Source: Paenibacillus sp. FSL H7-0737
GTDB lineage: Bacteria; Bacillota; Bacilli; Paenibacillales; Paenibacillaceae
Direction of reading: 5' to 3'
DNA length: 64,000 nucleotides
NCBI RefSeq assembly: GCF_000758545.1
Contig: NZ_CP009279.1
Span: 3,906,001 to 3,970,000 of the forward strand
Both the position numbers and the translations under genes were made by a program. Every line of letters starts with the position of its first letter. Position 1 is the stretch's first letter. Under the pieces are notes generated by a model. That model had not been told where the DNA came from and did not search any database. It saw only the letters and a list, made by a program, of their open reading frames with translations. Below are positions 35,147-43,930 of this stretch, piece after piece.

Positions 35147-36406
35147 TTAGGACAATTTCACCAAACTGTAGTTTTTCTTACCCTTACGGATAATGATAAA
35201 CCGGCCCCCGATAGCTTCGCTAGCTGTAACATCCAGAGCTACGTCGCTAACTTTCTCACCATTCATGGAGATTGCTCCTTTGGTGATATCCTCACGTGCT
35301 TGACGCTTGGACGGCTCGATACCGAGATCAACCAACCACTCTACGATATTTTTAGATTCCAGTGTAGTTTCGTAGGTCGGCATTTCCTTGAAGCCTTGCT
35401 CGATCTCATCAGCAGTCAGGGATTTGATATCTCCGCTGAACAGAGCAGCAGTAATACGTTTAGCCTGCTCCAGCAATTCTTCACCATGCACGAATCTGGT
35501 CATTTCTTCAGCAAGTGTTTTTTGTGCTTCGCGTTTATGCGGTTCAGTCTGTACTTTTTCCGCAAGTGCATCAATTTGCTCTTTAGATAGGAATGTAAAG
35601 TACTTCAAGTATTTCACAACATCACGGTCATCAGTGTTCGCCCAGAACTGGTAGAACTCAAACGCAGTCGTTTTGTTTGGATCGAGCCAGATTGCCCCTC
35701 CAGCTGATTTACCGAATTTTGTTCCATCAGCTTTCAACATAAGCGGGATCGTTAGACCGAATGCTTTTGCTTCAGGTCCTTCTTTTCTACGGATCAGATC
35801 CAGACCGCTTGTAATGTTGCCCCATTGATCGGAGCCACCAATTTGGAGCTGCACATCTTCATGCTGGTACAGATGCAGGTAATCTAGGGATTGCAGGATT
35901 TGGTAGGAGAATTCAGTAAAGGAAATTCCGCTGTCCAATCTGCTCGCTACAACATCTTTGGCAAGCATCGAATTGATGCTGAAGTTCTTACCATAGTCAC
36001 GCAAAAATTCGATCACATTGATTTTATGCGTCCAATCGTAGTTGTTCACCATACGAATTTGATTGTCGCCATCAGTAACGAACAGCTTTTTCATTTGTGC
36101 GGTAAGCGCATCTACGTTAGCTTGGATTTGCTCCAGTGTCTGCAATGAACGCTCGGATTGTCGTCCACTTGGATCACCTATCGTACCTGTAGCACCGCCA
36201 ATTAGCATAACCGGACGATGTCCTGCAAGCTGGAATCTTTTGAGTACCATGAACGGAATCAAGTGACCAATATGCATACTGTCACCCGTCGGGTCTACAC
36301 CGCAGTACACCGAAACGGATTTCTGGTTGGTCAATTCTCTAAGCCCTTCGGCATCGGTTTGTTGATTGATGGCATCGCGCCATTCTAGTTCATCGATAAT
36401 ATTCAT
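35147..36406 (-). CDS. tyrS: Tyrosyl-tRNA synthetase
   Basis: 419 aa, class I synthetase. Tyr-binding region VYCGVDPTGDSMHIGH with the HIGH motif at 45-48, KFGKSAGG as the KMSKS equivalent at ~230, YQILQSLDYLHLY and QIGGSDQWGN active-site segments, and a C-terminal S4 RNA-binding domain (~350-415). It charges tRNA-Tyr in the cytoplasm. It is preceded by a complete tyrosine T-box leader and promoter, and closed by an intrinsic terminator, so it is a monocistronic unit regulated by uncharged tRNA-Tyr. Confidence 0.97.
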   Translation of the reverse strand: MNIIDELEWRDAINQQTDAEGLRELTNQKSVSVYCGVDPTGDSMHIGHLIPFMVLKRFQLAGHRPVMLIGGATGTIGDPSGRQSERSLQTLEQIQANVDALTAQMKKLFVTDGDNQIRMVNNYDWTHKINVIEFLRDYGKNFSINSMLAKDVVASRLDSGISFTEFSYQILQSLDYLHLYQHEDVQLQIGGSDQWGNITSGLDLIRRKEGPEAKAFGLTIPLMLKADGTKFGKSAGGAIWLDPNKTTAFEFYQFWANTDDRDVVKYLKYFTFLSKEQIDALAEKVQTEPHKREAQKTLAEEMTRFVHGEELLEQAKRITAALFSGDIKSLTADEIEQGFKEMPTYETTLESKNIVEWLVDLGIEPSKRQAREDITKGAISMNGEKVSDVALDVTASEAIGGRFIIIRKGKKNYSLVKLS

Positions 36407-36464
36407 TGCCTAACACCCCTTAAAGTAGTAGATATCCTATAACGAATCATCAGTCCGCCAAGCG

Positions 36465-36509
36465 AATATAAGGATAGTTGATGAAGAGAAACTTATAAAT
36501 CCTTATATT
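36465..36509. repeat. Hairpin repeat copy 1 (AATATAAGGAT family)
   Basis: AATATAAGGAT (36465-36475) and ATCCTTATATT (36499-36509) form an 11-bp inverted repeat around a 23-nt loop containing GAAACTTA. A second, clearly related copy lies at 42208-42250 with the same loop length and loop motif. This copy lies between the T-box terminator and the tyrS start. Confidence 0.6.
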
Positions 36510-36521
36510 TAAAAACAAAAA

Positions 36522-36787
36522 AATCGTCCCCTTGTCTATTGTAGACATAGGGACGATTGAATAACCGTGTTACCACCCAGATTGCACCAATGAAACGCTA
36601 ATGCTAAAACACAGCATTGATGCCACTCGTGACGAGATATCGTTCGCCATTCCGCTCGGTGTTAGCCGAGATACTCCAAAGTGTAATTCGTACTCTTAGT
36701 GTGTACCGGGTTTCATCAACCCCCGGCTTTCTGAAACAGGGACTAAGCTACTACTGGGCTTCTTCAACGTATATCGTATATAAGATT
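36522..36787 (-). ncRNA. Tyrosine T-box leader of tyrS
   Basis: Read leftward: stem I region with a UAC tyrosine specifier (plus-strand 36683-36685, in GAATTACAC), the T-box sequence TGGGTGGTAACACGG (36565-36579), and a terminator stem (36522-36537 with 36543-36558) followed by a T-run. Uncharged tRNA-Tyr pairs with specifier and T-box and favours the antiterminator. The specifier agrees with the downstream gene. Confidence 0.92.
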
Positions 36788-36793
36788 ACAGCC

Positions 36794-36822
36794 AGTATAG
36801 TGAAATAATTCTTCAATGTCAA
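36794..36822 (-). promoter_or_regulatory. tyrS sigma-A promoter
   Basis: TTGACA (36817-36822) and TATACT (36794-36799) on the minus strand with a 17-bp spacer, a near-consensus housekeeping promoter placing the transcript start just before the T-box stem I. Confidence 0.88.
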
Positions 36823-36896
36823 CATCTTAAGCTGAGAATGCCGAGACACACTCCTGCTGTGATGCACTACTAGAGGGCTAAGGTATTACTTCATTT

Positions 36897-37709
36897 TCAA
36901 CGTAGATCAGTAATACTCCTTGTTGCCCGTGTTACAATCCGCTTCGTTTCCTTGGAATCCGAAGAAATTAACCACTTCTCACTAAGCTGTTGCACCCAGT
37001 CTGGATTGCTTTTACTCGCATCGTTCAACCAATTACTTACAGAATCCTGAACGTATTTTGCCGGATCTGACTTAAGTGGTTCTAATAATGGAAGTGCTAT
37101 TGCTGGGTTTTCTTTTAGCGCAGTAATATGCTTCGCCCATACCCCATGTGGCCGCGTCAATTCGATTGCATATCTCCTTATGTTCGTATCTTGATCATGA
37201 ACCCAGCTCTCTAAGAACTTAATGGATTCATCCAATTCTGCAATGACCGATTCCCTTAAAGCCATCCATGAAATCTCACGTACCCCAAAATGATCATCCG
37301 CTGCAAAGGGACGGATATCCATTAGCTTTTGCGATAGACTTAAAGATTGATTTAGACCGATCATATAGGCAGTCCAACAGCGGACACTATCGGAACGATG
37401 CTGTGCTAATGCTGAGAATACTCGGACTTGTTCCACCTCTGATTTGCACTCCAATACCTGTTGCCACTCCCGCGCGATAGCCGGTATGAGCTTCATGATT
37501 TTCTTTTCCGATGAATCGCGAAGCCTTTGTAAAATTGGTTCGGATTTCTGTCCAAAACCTAGCTCGTCCAGTACATTTTCTATCAAGACCATATGGTCCA
37601 CAGCAAGCCATTCCGTTAGATTTACAGTCTGTAATTGTCCTTTATGCAATAGCCCTACAACATCAGCAGGAATATCGCTAACTTTTCGAGCTCCCTTCCT
37701 ATGCTCCAT
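36897..37709 (-). CDS. HEAT-repeat, AlkD-like DNA alkylation repair family protein
   Basis: 270 aa, all-helical with repeated HEAT-like units (SDSVRCWTAYMIG, HFGVREISWMALRE, DTNIRRYAIELTRP, DPAKYVQDSVSNWLNDA). The pattern matches the DNA alkylation repair (AlkD-like) superfamily, in which a HEAT solenoid wraps DNA. I cannot confirm the AlkD catalytic Asp/Trp set, so it may be a non-catalytic homologue. Ribosome site AAGGGAAG, single gene. Confidence 0.75.
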   Translation of the reverse strand: MEHRKGARKVSDIPADVVGLLHKGQLQTVNLTEWLAVDHMVLIENVLDELGFGQKSEPILQRLRDSSEKKIMKLIPAIAREWQQVLECKSEVEQVRVFSALAQHRSDSVRCWTAYMIGLNQSLSLSQKLMDIRPFAADDHFGVREISWMALRESVIAELDESIKFLESWVHDQDTNIRRYAIELTRPHGVWAKHITALKENPAIALPLLEPLKSDPAKYVQDSVSNWLNDASKSNPDWVQQLSEKWLISSDSKETKRIVTRATRSITDLR

Positions 37710-37821
37710 ATAAATCTTCCCTTCACCTATGATTTTAAAGGCTTGGATAACCTTCTTCTTTTATCTAGGATACGGGTATTTCTAACCATAAAGATGTAAT
37801 CTCATTTACAGCTCATAATCT

Positions 37822-38501
37822 TTATAAATTTCTTTCCAAAATCTTATCATGATGGATACGTATAGTTTTGAACCCAGTCTGAAGCACCTCAGCTTTTACC
37901 AATTCTTGCAATGCCACAGTAACCGCTTCTCTGCTCGCACCAATCAAATTGGCGATTTCTTGATGTGATAGTGGAACATTGATTTTATAATAATTATCCT
38001 CACTTTTAACGCCTAGTTGATCCGATAGCTTTAAAAGAACACACAATATTTTATCATGCAGATTTCCGATGGCTAGGTTTTGAGTTAACTGACTCATACT
38101 TTTTATACGATCGCTCAATACTTGCATTAACGACATCAAAAATCTAGGTCGAGTAGCTACGAAATCTTCAAATCTTACAGGATCAATTGTACAGATATGA
38201 CACTCTTCCATGGCTTCAATGTAATGATCTTTGGTTCCAAACGAAATCACGTTCATTTCACCAAAAACATTACCCTCACTCAGAATATCCGAAGTAAACT
38301 GCTTCCCATCCGCATTCAATCGGTATAAACGCACCTTTCCTTTTTTCACAAAAAATAATCCTTCAGAGAAGTTGTCGGTGTCTGGATATATGTATTTTTC
38401 GGGACTACTGTTATTCGAGTTAACTCTTCCATTTCCATTAGATCTTCCAGCGCTAACGATTGAAGCAAATTGAATTGAGATAAATAATGAATAGTCTCCA
38501 T
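37822..38501 (-). pseudogene. Crp/Fnr-family regulator broken by a single-base frameshift
   Basis: A good start (ATG 38499-38501 behind GGGAGGAG) opens METIHYLSQFNLLQS... which runs 51 codons and stops at 38346. The rest of the protein continues in another frame: cNMP-binding domain (FFVKKGKVRLYRLNADGKQF, FGEMNVISF) and Crp HTH (LSHQEIANLIGASREAVTVA). Deleting one base near 38371-38380 (CACCGACAAC) explains the switch; restored length would be 226 aa, normal for the family. The downstream part alone (37822-38349, GTG start) lacks the first cNMP strands. Either a real pseudogene, a phase-variable gene or a sequencing error. Confidence 0.85.
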
Positions 38502-38516
38502 TGCTCCTCCCTTATA

Positions 38517-38531
38517 TAACGTTATTCGTTA
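38517..38531. promoter_or_regulatory. Inverted repeat before the Crp/Fnr gene
   Basis: TAACG-N5-CGTTA lies just upstream of the ribosome site and near a TATACT-like -10, a possible autoregulatory site. Supported only by symmetry and position. Confidence 0.3.
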
Positions 38532-38547
38532 TTTTAGTATACCGCAC

Positions 38548-38577
38548 AAAAAAAGCCACGTCCTAAGGACGCAGCTT
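38548..38577 (-). terminator. Intrinsic terminator of the luciferase-like gene
   Basis: Minus strand AAGCTGCGTCC pairs with GGACGTGGCTT around TTA (11 bp, two wobbles) and is followed by seven T. Confidence 0.88.
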
Positions 38578-38582
38578 ATTCG

Positions 38583-39638
38583 TTAAAGATTACTTGCTTC
38601 CCAGCGTGCTACTTCTTCACGAACACGAGGAGCTACTTCTGTTCCCAGCAGTCTAATCGCCTGCATAACATCATCATGAGGCATTGTACCGTGGGGCATA
38701 TGTAAAAAGAATCGCGTAATTCCAACATGCTTGCGAAGATGAATGATTTTGTTCGCAACGGTTTCTGGATCACCTACATACAAAGCGCCATCAAAGCTGC
38801 ATGCTGCATCATAATCGGAACGATGGTATGGGGGTGTCCCTTTTTCCTTCGCCCGCACATTGGTCCGAGCATGCGTTGAAGGGAAAAATTTCTCCAGTGC
38901 TAACTCATTAGTCTCAGCAATAAACCCGTGTGAGTGTGAGGCAATAGGCAGGCTTGAAAGATCATATCCGGCTTCAGCCGCTGCTTTTTTGTAGAGCTGC
39001 ACATGCTTCGCATAATCAAGCGGTTGAACATTTCCAATAATAGCTAATACAAAGGGTAAACCTAATGCTCCAGTGCGGATCGCAGATTCTGGACTACCTG
39101 CACTCCCAATCCAAATCGGTAACGGATCTTGAACCGGACGCGGGTAAATCCCCAAATTGTTTATGGCCGCTCGGTGTTTGCCACTCCAGGTTACTTTTTC
39201 CGACTTTTGGATGGCTAATAACAATTCCAGCTTCTCATTAAAGAGTTCTTCATAATCTTTCAGATCATAGCCGAATAAAGGAAAAGACTCTGTAAACGAA
39301 CCGCGGCCGATCATAATTTCTGCACGTCCATTCGAAATGCCATCTAGCGTTGCAAAATCTTGAAATACACGTACGGGATCTGCTGAAGACAGGATCATCA
39401 CGGCACTGGTCAACCGAATCTTCGTAGTCAACGATGCAGCTGCCGCTAACACAACCGCAGGTGATGAAGCCGCATAATCATTACGATGATGCTCGCCCAC
39501 TCCGTATACATCTAGTCCCACCTCTTCGGCAAGTACAATTTCCTCCACTACTTCACGTAGTCGTTCTGCATGACTTATTGTCTCACCCGTTTGGACATCG
39601 GGCGTTGTCTCGACAAAGGTACTTATTCCAAGTTCCAC
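38583..39638 (-). CDS. LLM-class flavin-dependent oxidoreductase
   Basis: 351 aa luciferase-like TIM barrel. VGEHHRNDYAASSP and SNGRAEIMIGRGSFTESFPLFG are typical of the LLM group with F420/FMN-binding homologues; a PIWIGSAGSPESA strand-loop follows. GTG start behind AGGAGG. Soluble, cytoplasmic flavin-dependent monooxygenase or reductase of unknown substrate. Single gene with its own terminator; not obviously linked to neighbours. Confidence 0.9.
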   Translation of the reverse strand: MELGISTFVETTPDVQTGETISHAERLREVVEEIVLAEEVGLDVYGVGEHHRNDYAASSPAVVLAAAASLTTKIRLTSAVMILSSADPVRVFQDFATLDGISNGRAEIMIGRGSFTESFPLFGYDLKDYEELFNEKLELLLAIQKSEKVTWSGKHRAAINNLGIYPRPVQDPLPIWIGSAGSPESAIRTGALGLPFVLAIIGNVQPLDYAKHVQLYKKAAAEAGYDLSSLPIASHSHGFIAETNELALEKFFPSTHARTNVRAKEKGTPPYHRSDYDAACSFDGALYVGDPETVANKIIHLRKHVGITRFFLHMPHGTMPHDDVMQAIRLLGTEVAPRVREEVARWEASNL

Positions 39639-39993
39639 TCTCGTTTCCTCCTAAAGTTCTGCACGATGCATTATTCTCTGGATGTAAATGTTTGAATATT
39701 CATAATTACATTTAATCAAGAAACCCATTATAATAGGATTCACCGATAATTCCAACTATTTCAGATCCCCTCGATTATTGATCGGTCTGAGGAGCCCTTA
39801 TTTTAATGGTTTTGGCCATTTTGCGAGATTATCGGACTCAGATGCTGCTTTTTGCTCAAAACCAATACCAAAATGTGTGTTTTTATGGAAATAAGAACTA
39901 TACGGTCCGAAACTAGTGCGATGTAAGAGCCAAGACAATATTAAAAGACCACTAATCACCTGAAAAACGGAAGTTTAGTGGTCTATTTTTTAA
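39639..39993. other. Gene-free 355-bp intergenic region with degenerate internal repeats
   Basis: No credible gene. Besides the promoter side of the luciferase-like gene and the terminator at the right end, it contains the related words TTGATCGGTCTGAGGAGC (~39779) and TTATCGGACTCAGATGCT (~39830), and a later TACGGTCCGA, suggesting a decayed or dispersed intergenic repeat. Confidence 0.45.
39946..39990. terminator. Terminator downstream of the acyltransferase gene
   Basis: AGACCACTAA (39946-39955) pairs with TTAGTGGTCT (39975-39984); A-run on the left serves the leftward acyltransferase transcript, and the T-run on the right would serve rightward transcription. Confidence 0.75.
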
Positions 39994-41112
39994 CTAGTTC
40001 ATGTTCCCTATACTCGAGCTTAGGGGCTTATCCAGCGGTTTCGGGGGTTTTCTCTGATTGATTCCAATACCGACTCGACCGAACACAAAGGCTCCGCCTG
40101 GAATACGATTCGCTATGTTCATGATGATCGCCGATCCTACCACACATCCGACAAATTGGAGAAGCACACTGAATAGTCCAAGGTTTTGCAACCCGAACGA
40201 AGAAGGAAGTTTGACGAATAAAGCCAACAACAACGGGTGAAGCAAATATATGCCGAAGGAGTATCTACTGCCCCACTCCAGCACACGCGGCACTTTTTTC
40301 AATGCAGAAGCCACTGTGAAGAGTAGTAGAATCATGCTCATGGCGAAAAGTAACATATCAATTCTCTTGGAACTATGTGCCGTTATCCAGCCTTGCTCAT
40401 TCACGAATAGCACAAACGCGCCTGTTACAACTGGAAGCACGTAGACAGCTAAACGGAACTGTTTTAATTTTTCCCGGAACCAAGCCTCATTTCGCCCCAA
40501 GTAATAAGCCACAGTAAAGTAGAAAATCCACCCCGGAGAGAAAACCCAATACAATTTATCCCAAATATATTGAGCAGCTACCGTATCTACGGGTTTGGTG
40601 AAATTGAAAAAACCTAAGTAAACCACATTAATAACGAATGACGCAATCAGTATAGAGCGTGGAGTGAATTTTTTGGCATGCTTTTGAAATAAGAGAAACA
40701 AGGCATAAAACTGAAAGATAATTAGGATAAAGTAGCCATGAAAATCGCCAAGTAACCAATGACGCCAGAGAAAGTACCAAAAAGCTTGAAGAAGCGGAAT
40801 CCCCTCACTGCTCGCCATATCCAATCCTTTTAACCCTGCGTACAAAGCTCCGAAAAAAAAGTAAGGAAGCAAAATATACTTGATCCGTTTCTCCCAAAAT
40901 TTCGCGGGAATTCCGTCCGGGTATGCAAAAGACAATACGAATTGCGAGATAAATACGAATACCGGTGTGCCAAATGTAAGCAGTAGACCCACTGACTCTA
41001 CCCAAGGCGTGTTCCCATCGTCATAGACTCGATATAAAGCATGTAACAGCGCTATACTTAAGCAGGCTATACTTCGTAGAACAAACATTTCCGAATTTAA
41101 TTTTCGTTCCAT
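39994..41112 (-). CDS. Membrane acyltransferase, family 3 (OafA/YrhL-like)
   Basis: 372 aa with about ten TM segments and the family 3 start FVLRSIACLSIALLHALYRV, whose His is the catalytic candidate, plus a conserved Arg after TM3 (WRHWLLGDFHGYF). A short basic/proline-rich cytoplasmic tail ends it. Such proteins O-acetylate polysaccharides at the membrane. Last gene of the exopolysaccharide block on this strand, 27 nt behind the epimerase gene, so acetylation of the EPS is the natural role. Confidence 0.88.
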   Translation of the reverse strand: MERKLNSEMFVLRSIACLSIALLHALYRVYDDGNTPWVESVGLLLTFGTPVFVFISQFVLSFAYPDGIPAKFWEKRIKYILLPYFFFGALYAGLKGLDMASSEGIPLLQAFWYFLWRHWLLGDFHGYFILIIFQFYALFLLFQKHAKKFTPRSILIASFVINVVYLGFFNFTKPVDTVAAQYIWDKLYWVFSPGWIFYFTVAYYLGRNEAWFREKLKQFRLAVYVLPVVTGAFVLFVNEQGWITAHSSKRIDMLLFAMSMILLLFTVASALKKVPRVLEWGSRYSFGIYLLHPLLLALFVKLPSSFGLQNLGLFSVLLQFVGCVVGSAIIMNIANRIPGGAFVFGRVGIGINQRKPPKPLDKPLSSSIGNMN

Positions 41113-41139
41113 GGGGATAACCCCTTTCGATATTTGCGA

Positions 41140-42084
41140 TTAATGGTCCACAGCACTGCCTACAGTCAATCGGGCTGCAATCGTCTTCTTGAGTCCCTGG
41201 TGAAGATCATGGTGAGGAGACCAGGACATCAACTCGTTTGCTTTACTATTGTTTAAGTAGCTGTGAAGAATATCTCCCGGTCGAGCCTGTTCATAGGTTG
41301 TCTGGGATTCCCGACCTGTAATACCGCCTATCATCTCTACAATCGTATTAATGGAGGTCGCCACCCCGCAGCTAATATTTATGATCTGATTATCCGCATT
41401 CTCATCTGTACAAGCCGCATTTACAAACGCCTGTGCAACATCCTCAACGTAGACAAAATCCCTGGTCTGTTCTCCATCCCCATAAATCACAAGCTCCTTG
41501 CCTTGCTTTATGCGATCCAGAAAAATCGAAACGACACCAGCTTCACCATGCGAGCTTTGTCGAGGTCCATATACATTCGCAAGACGAAGAATGGTGTACT
41601 TCAGCCCATGCATGCTGGCAAACATCCGAATATAAGACTCAGGAACACTTTTTGATACCCCATAACAAGATTCAGGATTTAAGGGATGTTTCTCGTCAAT
41701 GCTCAAATATTCAGGATTACCGTATACAGCGGCCGACGAGGCGTACACGATCTTTTCAACCTGATGCGCCTCACACATCCGCAGGACGTTAAGTGTGCCA
41801 ACAATATTCACATTCGCATCAAACAATGGATTGCGCTGAGATTCTCTTACGTCAATCTGTGCAGCCAGATGAATAACCACATCCGGTTTCTCACGGATAA
41901 AGACTTCACCCAGTGTCTCGTCCCGAATGTCGTACGGATATAAAAGAGCGGAAGGATTTCTATAGAATGAGCCGGAAGCACCCGATAAATTATCTACAAT
42001 TACAGTTTCGATCCCCTCTCTTATAAGCCGGTCAACAACATGTGACCCAATAAAACCAAGCCCCCCAGTTACTAATACCTTCAA
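41140..42084 (-). CDS. NAD-dependent nucleotide-sugar epimerase (UDP-glucose 4-epimerase-like)
   Basis: 314 aa extended SDR. NAD-binding GGLGFIGSHVVD at the N-terminus, SSAAVYG and catalytic Y-G-V-S-K in CYGVSKS, RLANVYGPRQ substrate loop. TTG start behind AAAGGAG. It would supply an epimerised UDP-sugar (Gal, GalNAc or a uronic acid; not resolvable here) for exopolysaccharide synthesis. Forms a two-gene unit with the acyltransferase and is divergent from the beta-helix protein gene. Confidence 0.9.
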   Translation of the reverse strand: MKVLVTGGLGFIGSHVVDRLIREGIETVIVDNLSGASGSFYRNPSALLYPYDIRDETLGEVFIREKPDVVIHLAAQIDVRESQRNPLFDANVNIVGTLNVLRMCEAHQVEKIVYASSAAVYGNPEYLSIDEKHPLNPESCYGVSKSVPESYIRMFASMHGLKYTILRLANVYGPRQSSHGEAGVVSIFLDRIKQGKELVIYGDGEQTRDFVYVEDVAQAFVNAACTDENADNQIINISCGVATSINTIVEMIGGITGRESQTTYEQARPGDILHSYLNNSKANELMSWSPHHDLHQGLKKTIAARLTVGSAVDH

Positions 42085-42207
42085 ATAAAAAACTCCTTTC
42101 GTCCTGTAAAGTGCTCTTTGTACCGTGCATCTGTAGAAAAGTTCACATAAAATACTTAAGAAGAAACGATGTTGTCATCCTTTATGGACGACAACCGTTA
42201 CTCGTAG

Positions 42208-42250
42208 AAATATAAGGATGATTTATAACGTGAAACTTAGCCTTATATTT
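42208..42250. repeat. Hairpin repeat copy 2 (AATATAAGGAT family)
   Basis: AAATATAAGG (42208-42217) and CCTTATATTT (42241-42250) form a perfect 10-bp inverted repeat around a 23-nt loop containing GAAACTTA. It matches copy 1 near tyrS in arms, loop length and loop motif. It lies 15 nt before the ribosome site of the beta-helix gene, in whose leader it would fold. Confidence 0.6.
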
Positions 42251-42279
42251 CAAATCAAAAAAATAAAGGAGTGAAGTAT

Positions 42280-43926
42280 ATGGCAACTGCACCTATTCCA
42301 GATAATTCTGTAACAACGTCCGTTATTGCGGACGGAGCAGTCACTTCTATTAAATTAGATCCTGAAACTAACGGTTACGTGAATGTTCGATCTTATGGAG
42401 CTACAGGGAATGGTACCAAAGATGACACCGTCGCGATTCAAAATGCAATTAATGCTGGAAATGCCAAACGCAAGGTTGTTATTTTTCCGCCTGGTGTATA
42501 TAAAGTCTCTTCCGGCCACATGCGTAACCCTTCAGTCCTAGATTGGTGGTGTCTTCGTATTCCAACCGGAACTAACCTAAGCTTTGAAGCCGGCTCAAAA
42601 TTGGTGCTTGCCCCTAACCCACCTTCGGATACTCGAGTTCTTGTTATGTTAAATGCCGCAAACATCACGATATCCGGCAGCCTCGAAATAGACGGAAGTG
42701 CTTCGACTGTTAAAACAGCCGTCAACGATCAACTTCATGGCTTGTTCATTTCTTCTTCGCAAAATATAACGATCGAATCGGTGTACTCTCATGATTGCTA
42801 TGGTGATAATATTTTCATTGGAGGGACAGAAGATATCCCATCCGTTAATGTGCATATCGGATATGCGTACTGTGAAACGGCTGGTCGAAAGAACTTTGTA
42901 GTCCATTTTGTAGACCAGCTTCATGTCAACAGAGCGGTATTAAATAACAGTCGCGGTGGTGCACCTGGGTTTAATGGCGCCAATTCACTCGATGTAGAAC
43001 CAGACATCTTCAAGGGAACGCGTAGCTTTTATCAGCGATTCGACTCTTTGACAACAACTGGTTTCGGCAATGATATGACAACTGGGCTTTCAGATGAGAT
43101 AACGAGACTCTGGACTCTCGACATCGGTTCACTAGATATGCGTGTAAGTGGATCAGTAAGTCCAGCATTGCTGTCCTATGGATTGACGCTAAAAATCAAC
43201 CATTTATCTATTCGCTCGACGGATCATAAAGCTAATTACGGTCTACAAACGATCTATTCACAATTTATTGATATCGGAAGCGCAAAGTTCGATGGAATCG
43301 GCGGCCCTGCGATCTACGCTGCGTTTAATGCTGCTGGAGGAAAACCAAGATTGCATATCGGCTCGTTAGGGATGTACGGCTCGGGTTCCACCTTAGCAAG
43401 CGGAGTCCGAATCGACGGAGGAGATCTTTATGTGGGGACGATAGATGCACAGGACTTAACGGGCAGTACCTTACAATTATTCACAACAGAGTCTGACGCG
43501 ATGGTTACTGTTGACAATATGATTGTCCGTAACAGCGGGACCAATCAAGTCGTGCTAGCGTCATCTTATGGTGCAGCTAAACCCTTCCTGCACCTGAACA
43601 ATGTAGCAGTGTTTGATACCCGTTCTGTAAAGGTAAAACGCATTCTAGAATTCGAAACATTGGTTGCCATGCAGGGTACTTCTCTTGGTACCTTGTATAA
43701 TCCGTATGCTTTAACTGAATGGTTCTCTACCTATGGCAACTTCAAACGGGCAGTCCGACTCGTTGGTGGAACATTACTTCCTGCAGTATTTATCGTGGAA
43801 GGATCGCCTGAGGGAACGATTACCGCTCCGATTGGCAGTCTGGCTATGCGAACAGATGGTGTAGCGAAAGCCACTTTTTATGTGAAGGAAAGCGGCACTG
43901 GTGCTAACGGATGGATTGCTAAGTAA
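42280..43926 (+). CDS. Right-handed beta-helix protein, pectate-lyase-3/tailspike-like
   Basis: 548 aa from ATG 42280 (AAAGGAG upstream; the GTG at 42271 overlaps that site). Begins MATAPIPDNSVTT with no signal peptide. A Pectate_lyase_3-like start (NVRSYGATGNGTKDDTVAIQ, VVIFPPGVYKV) leads into a long parallel beta-helix. The C-terminus (PIGSLAMRTDG..TFYVKESGTGANGWIAK) resembles the C-terminal caps of phage tail-fibre and tailspike proteins. It could be an EPS depolymerase, a lyase or an EPS-associated structural protein. It sits on the opposite strand inside the EPS block, its stop 4 nt from that of the aminotransferase. Confidence 0.82.
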   Translation: MATAPIPDNSVTTSVIADGAVTSIKLDPETNGYVNVRSYGATGNGTKDDTVAIQNAINAGNAKRKVVIFPPGVYKVSSGHMRNPSVLDWWCLRIPTGTNLSFEAGSKLVLAPNPPSDTRVLVMLNAANITISGSLEIDGSASTVKTAVNDQLHGLFISSSQNITIESVYSHDCYGDNIFIGGTEDIPSVNVHIGYAYCETAGRKNFVVHFVDQLHVNRAVLNNSRGGAPGFNGANSLDVEPDIFKGTRSFYQRFDSLTTTGFGNDMTTGLSDEITRLWTLDIGSLDMRVSGSVSPALLSYGLTLKINHLSIRSTDHKANYGLQTIYSQFIDIGSAKFDGIGGPAIYAAFNAAGGKPRLHIGSLGMYGSGSTLASGVRIDGGDLYVGTIDAQDLTGSTLQLFTTESDAMVTVDNMIVRNSGTNQVVLASSYGAAKPFLHLNNVAVFDTRSVKVKRILEFETLVAMQGTSLGTLYNPYALTEWFSTYGNFKRAVRLVGGTLLPAVFIVEGSPEGTITAPIGSLAMRTDGVAKATFYVKESGTGANGWIAK

Positions 43927-43930
43927 TTTT

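Noticed and set aside
41263..41943. Overlapping plus-strand frames opposite the epimerase gene
   Set aside because: Antisense shadows; no ribosome site and the minus strand has a complete SDR with all motifs.
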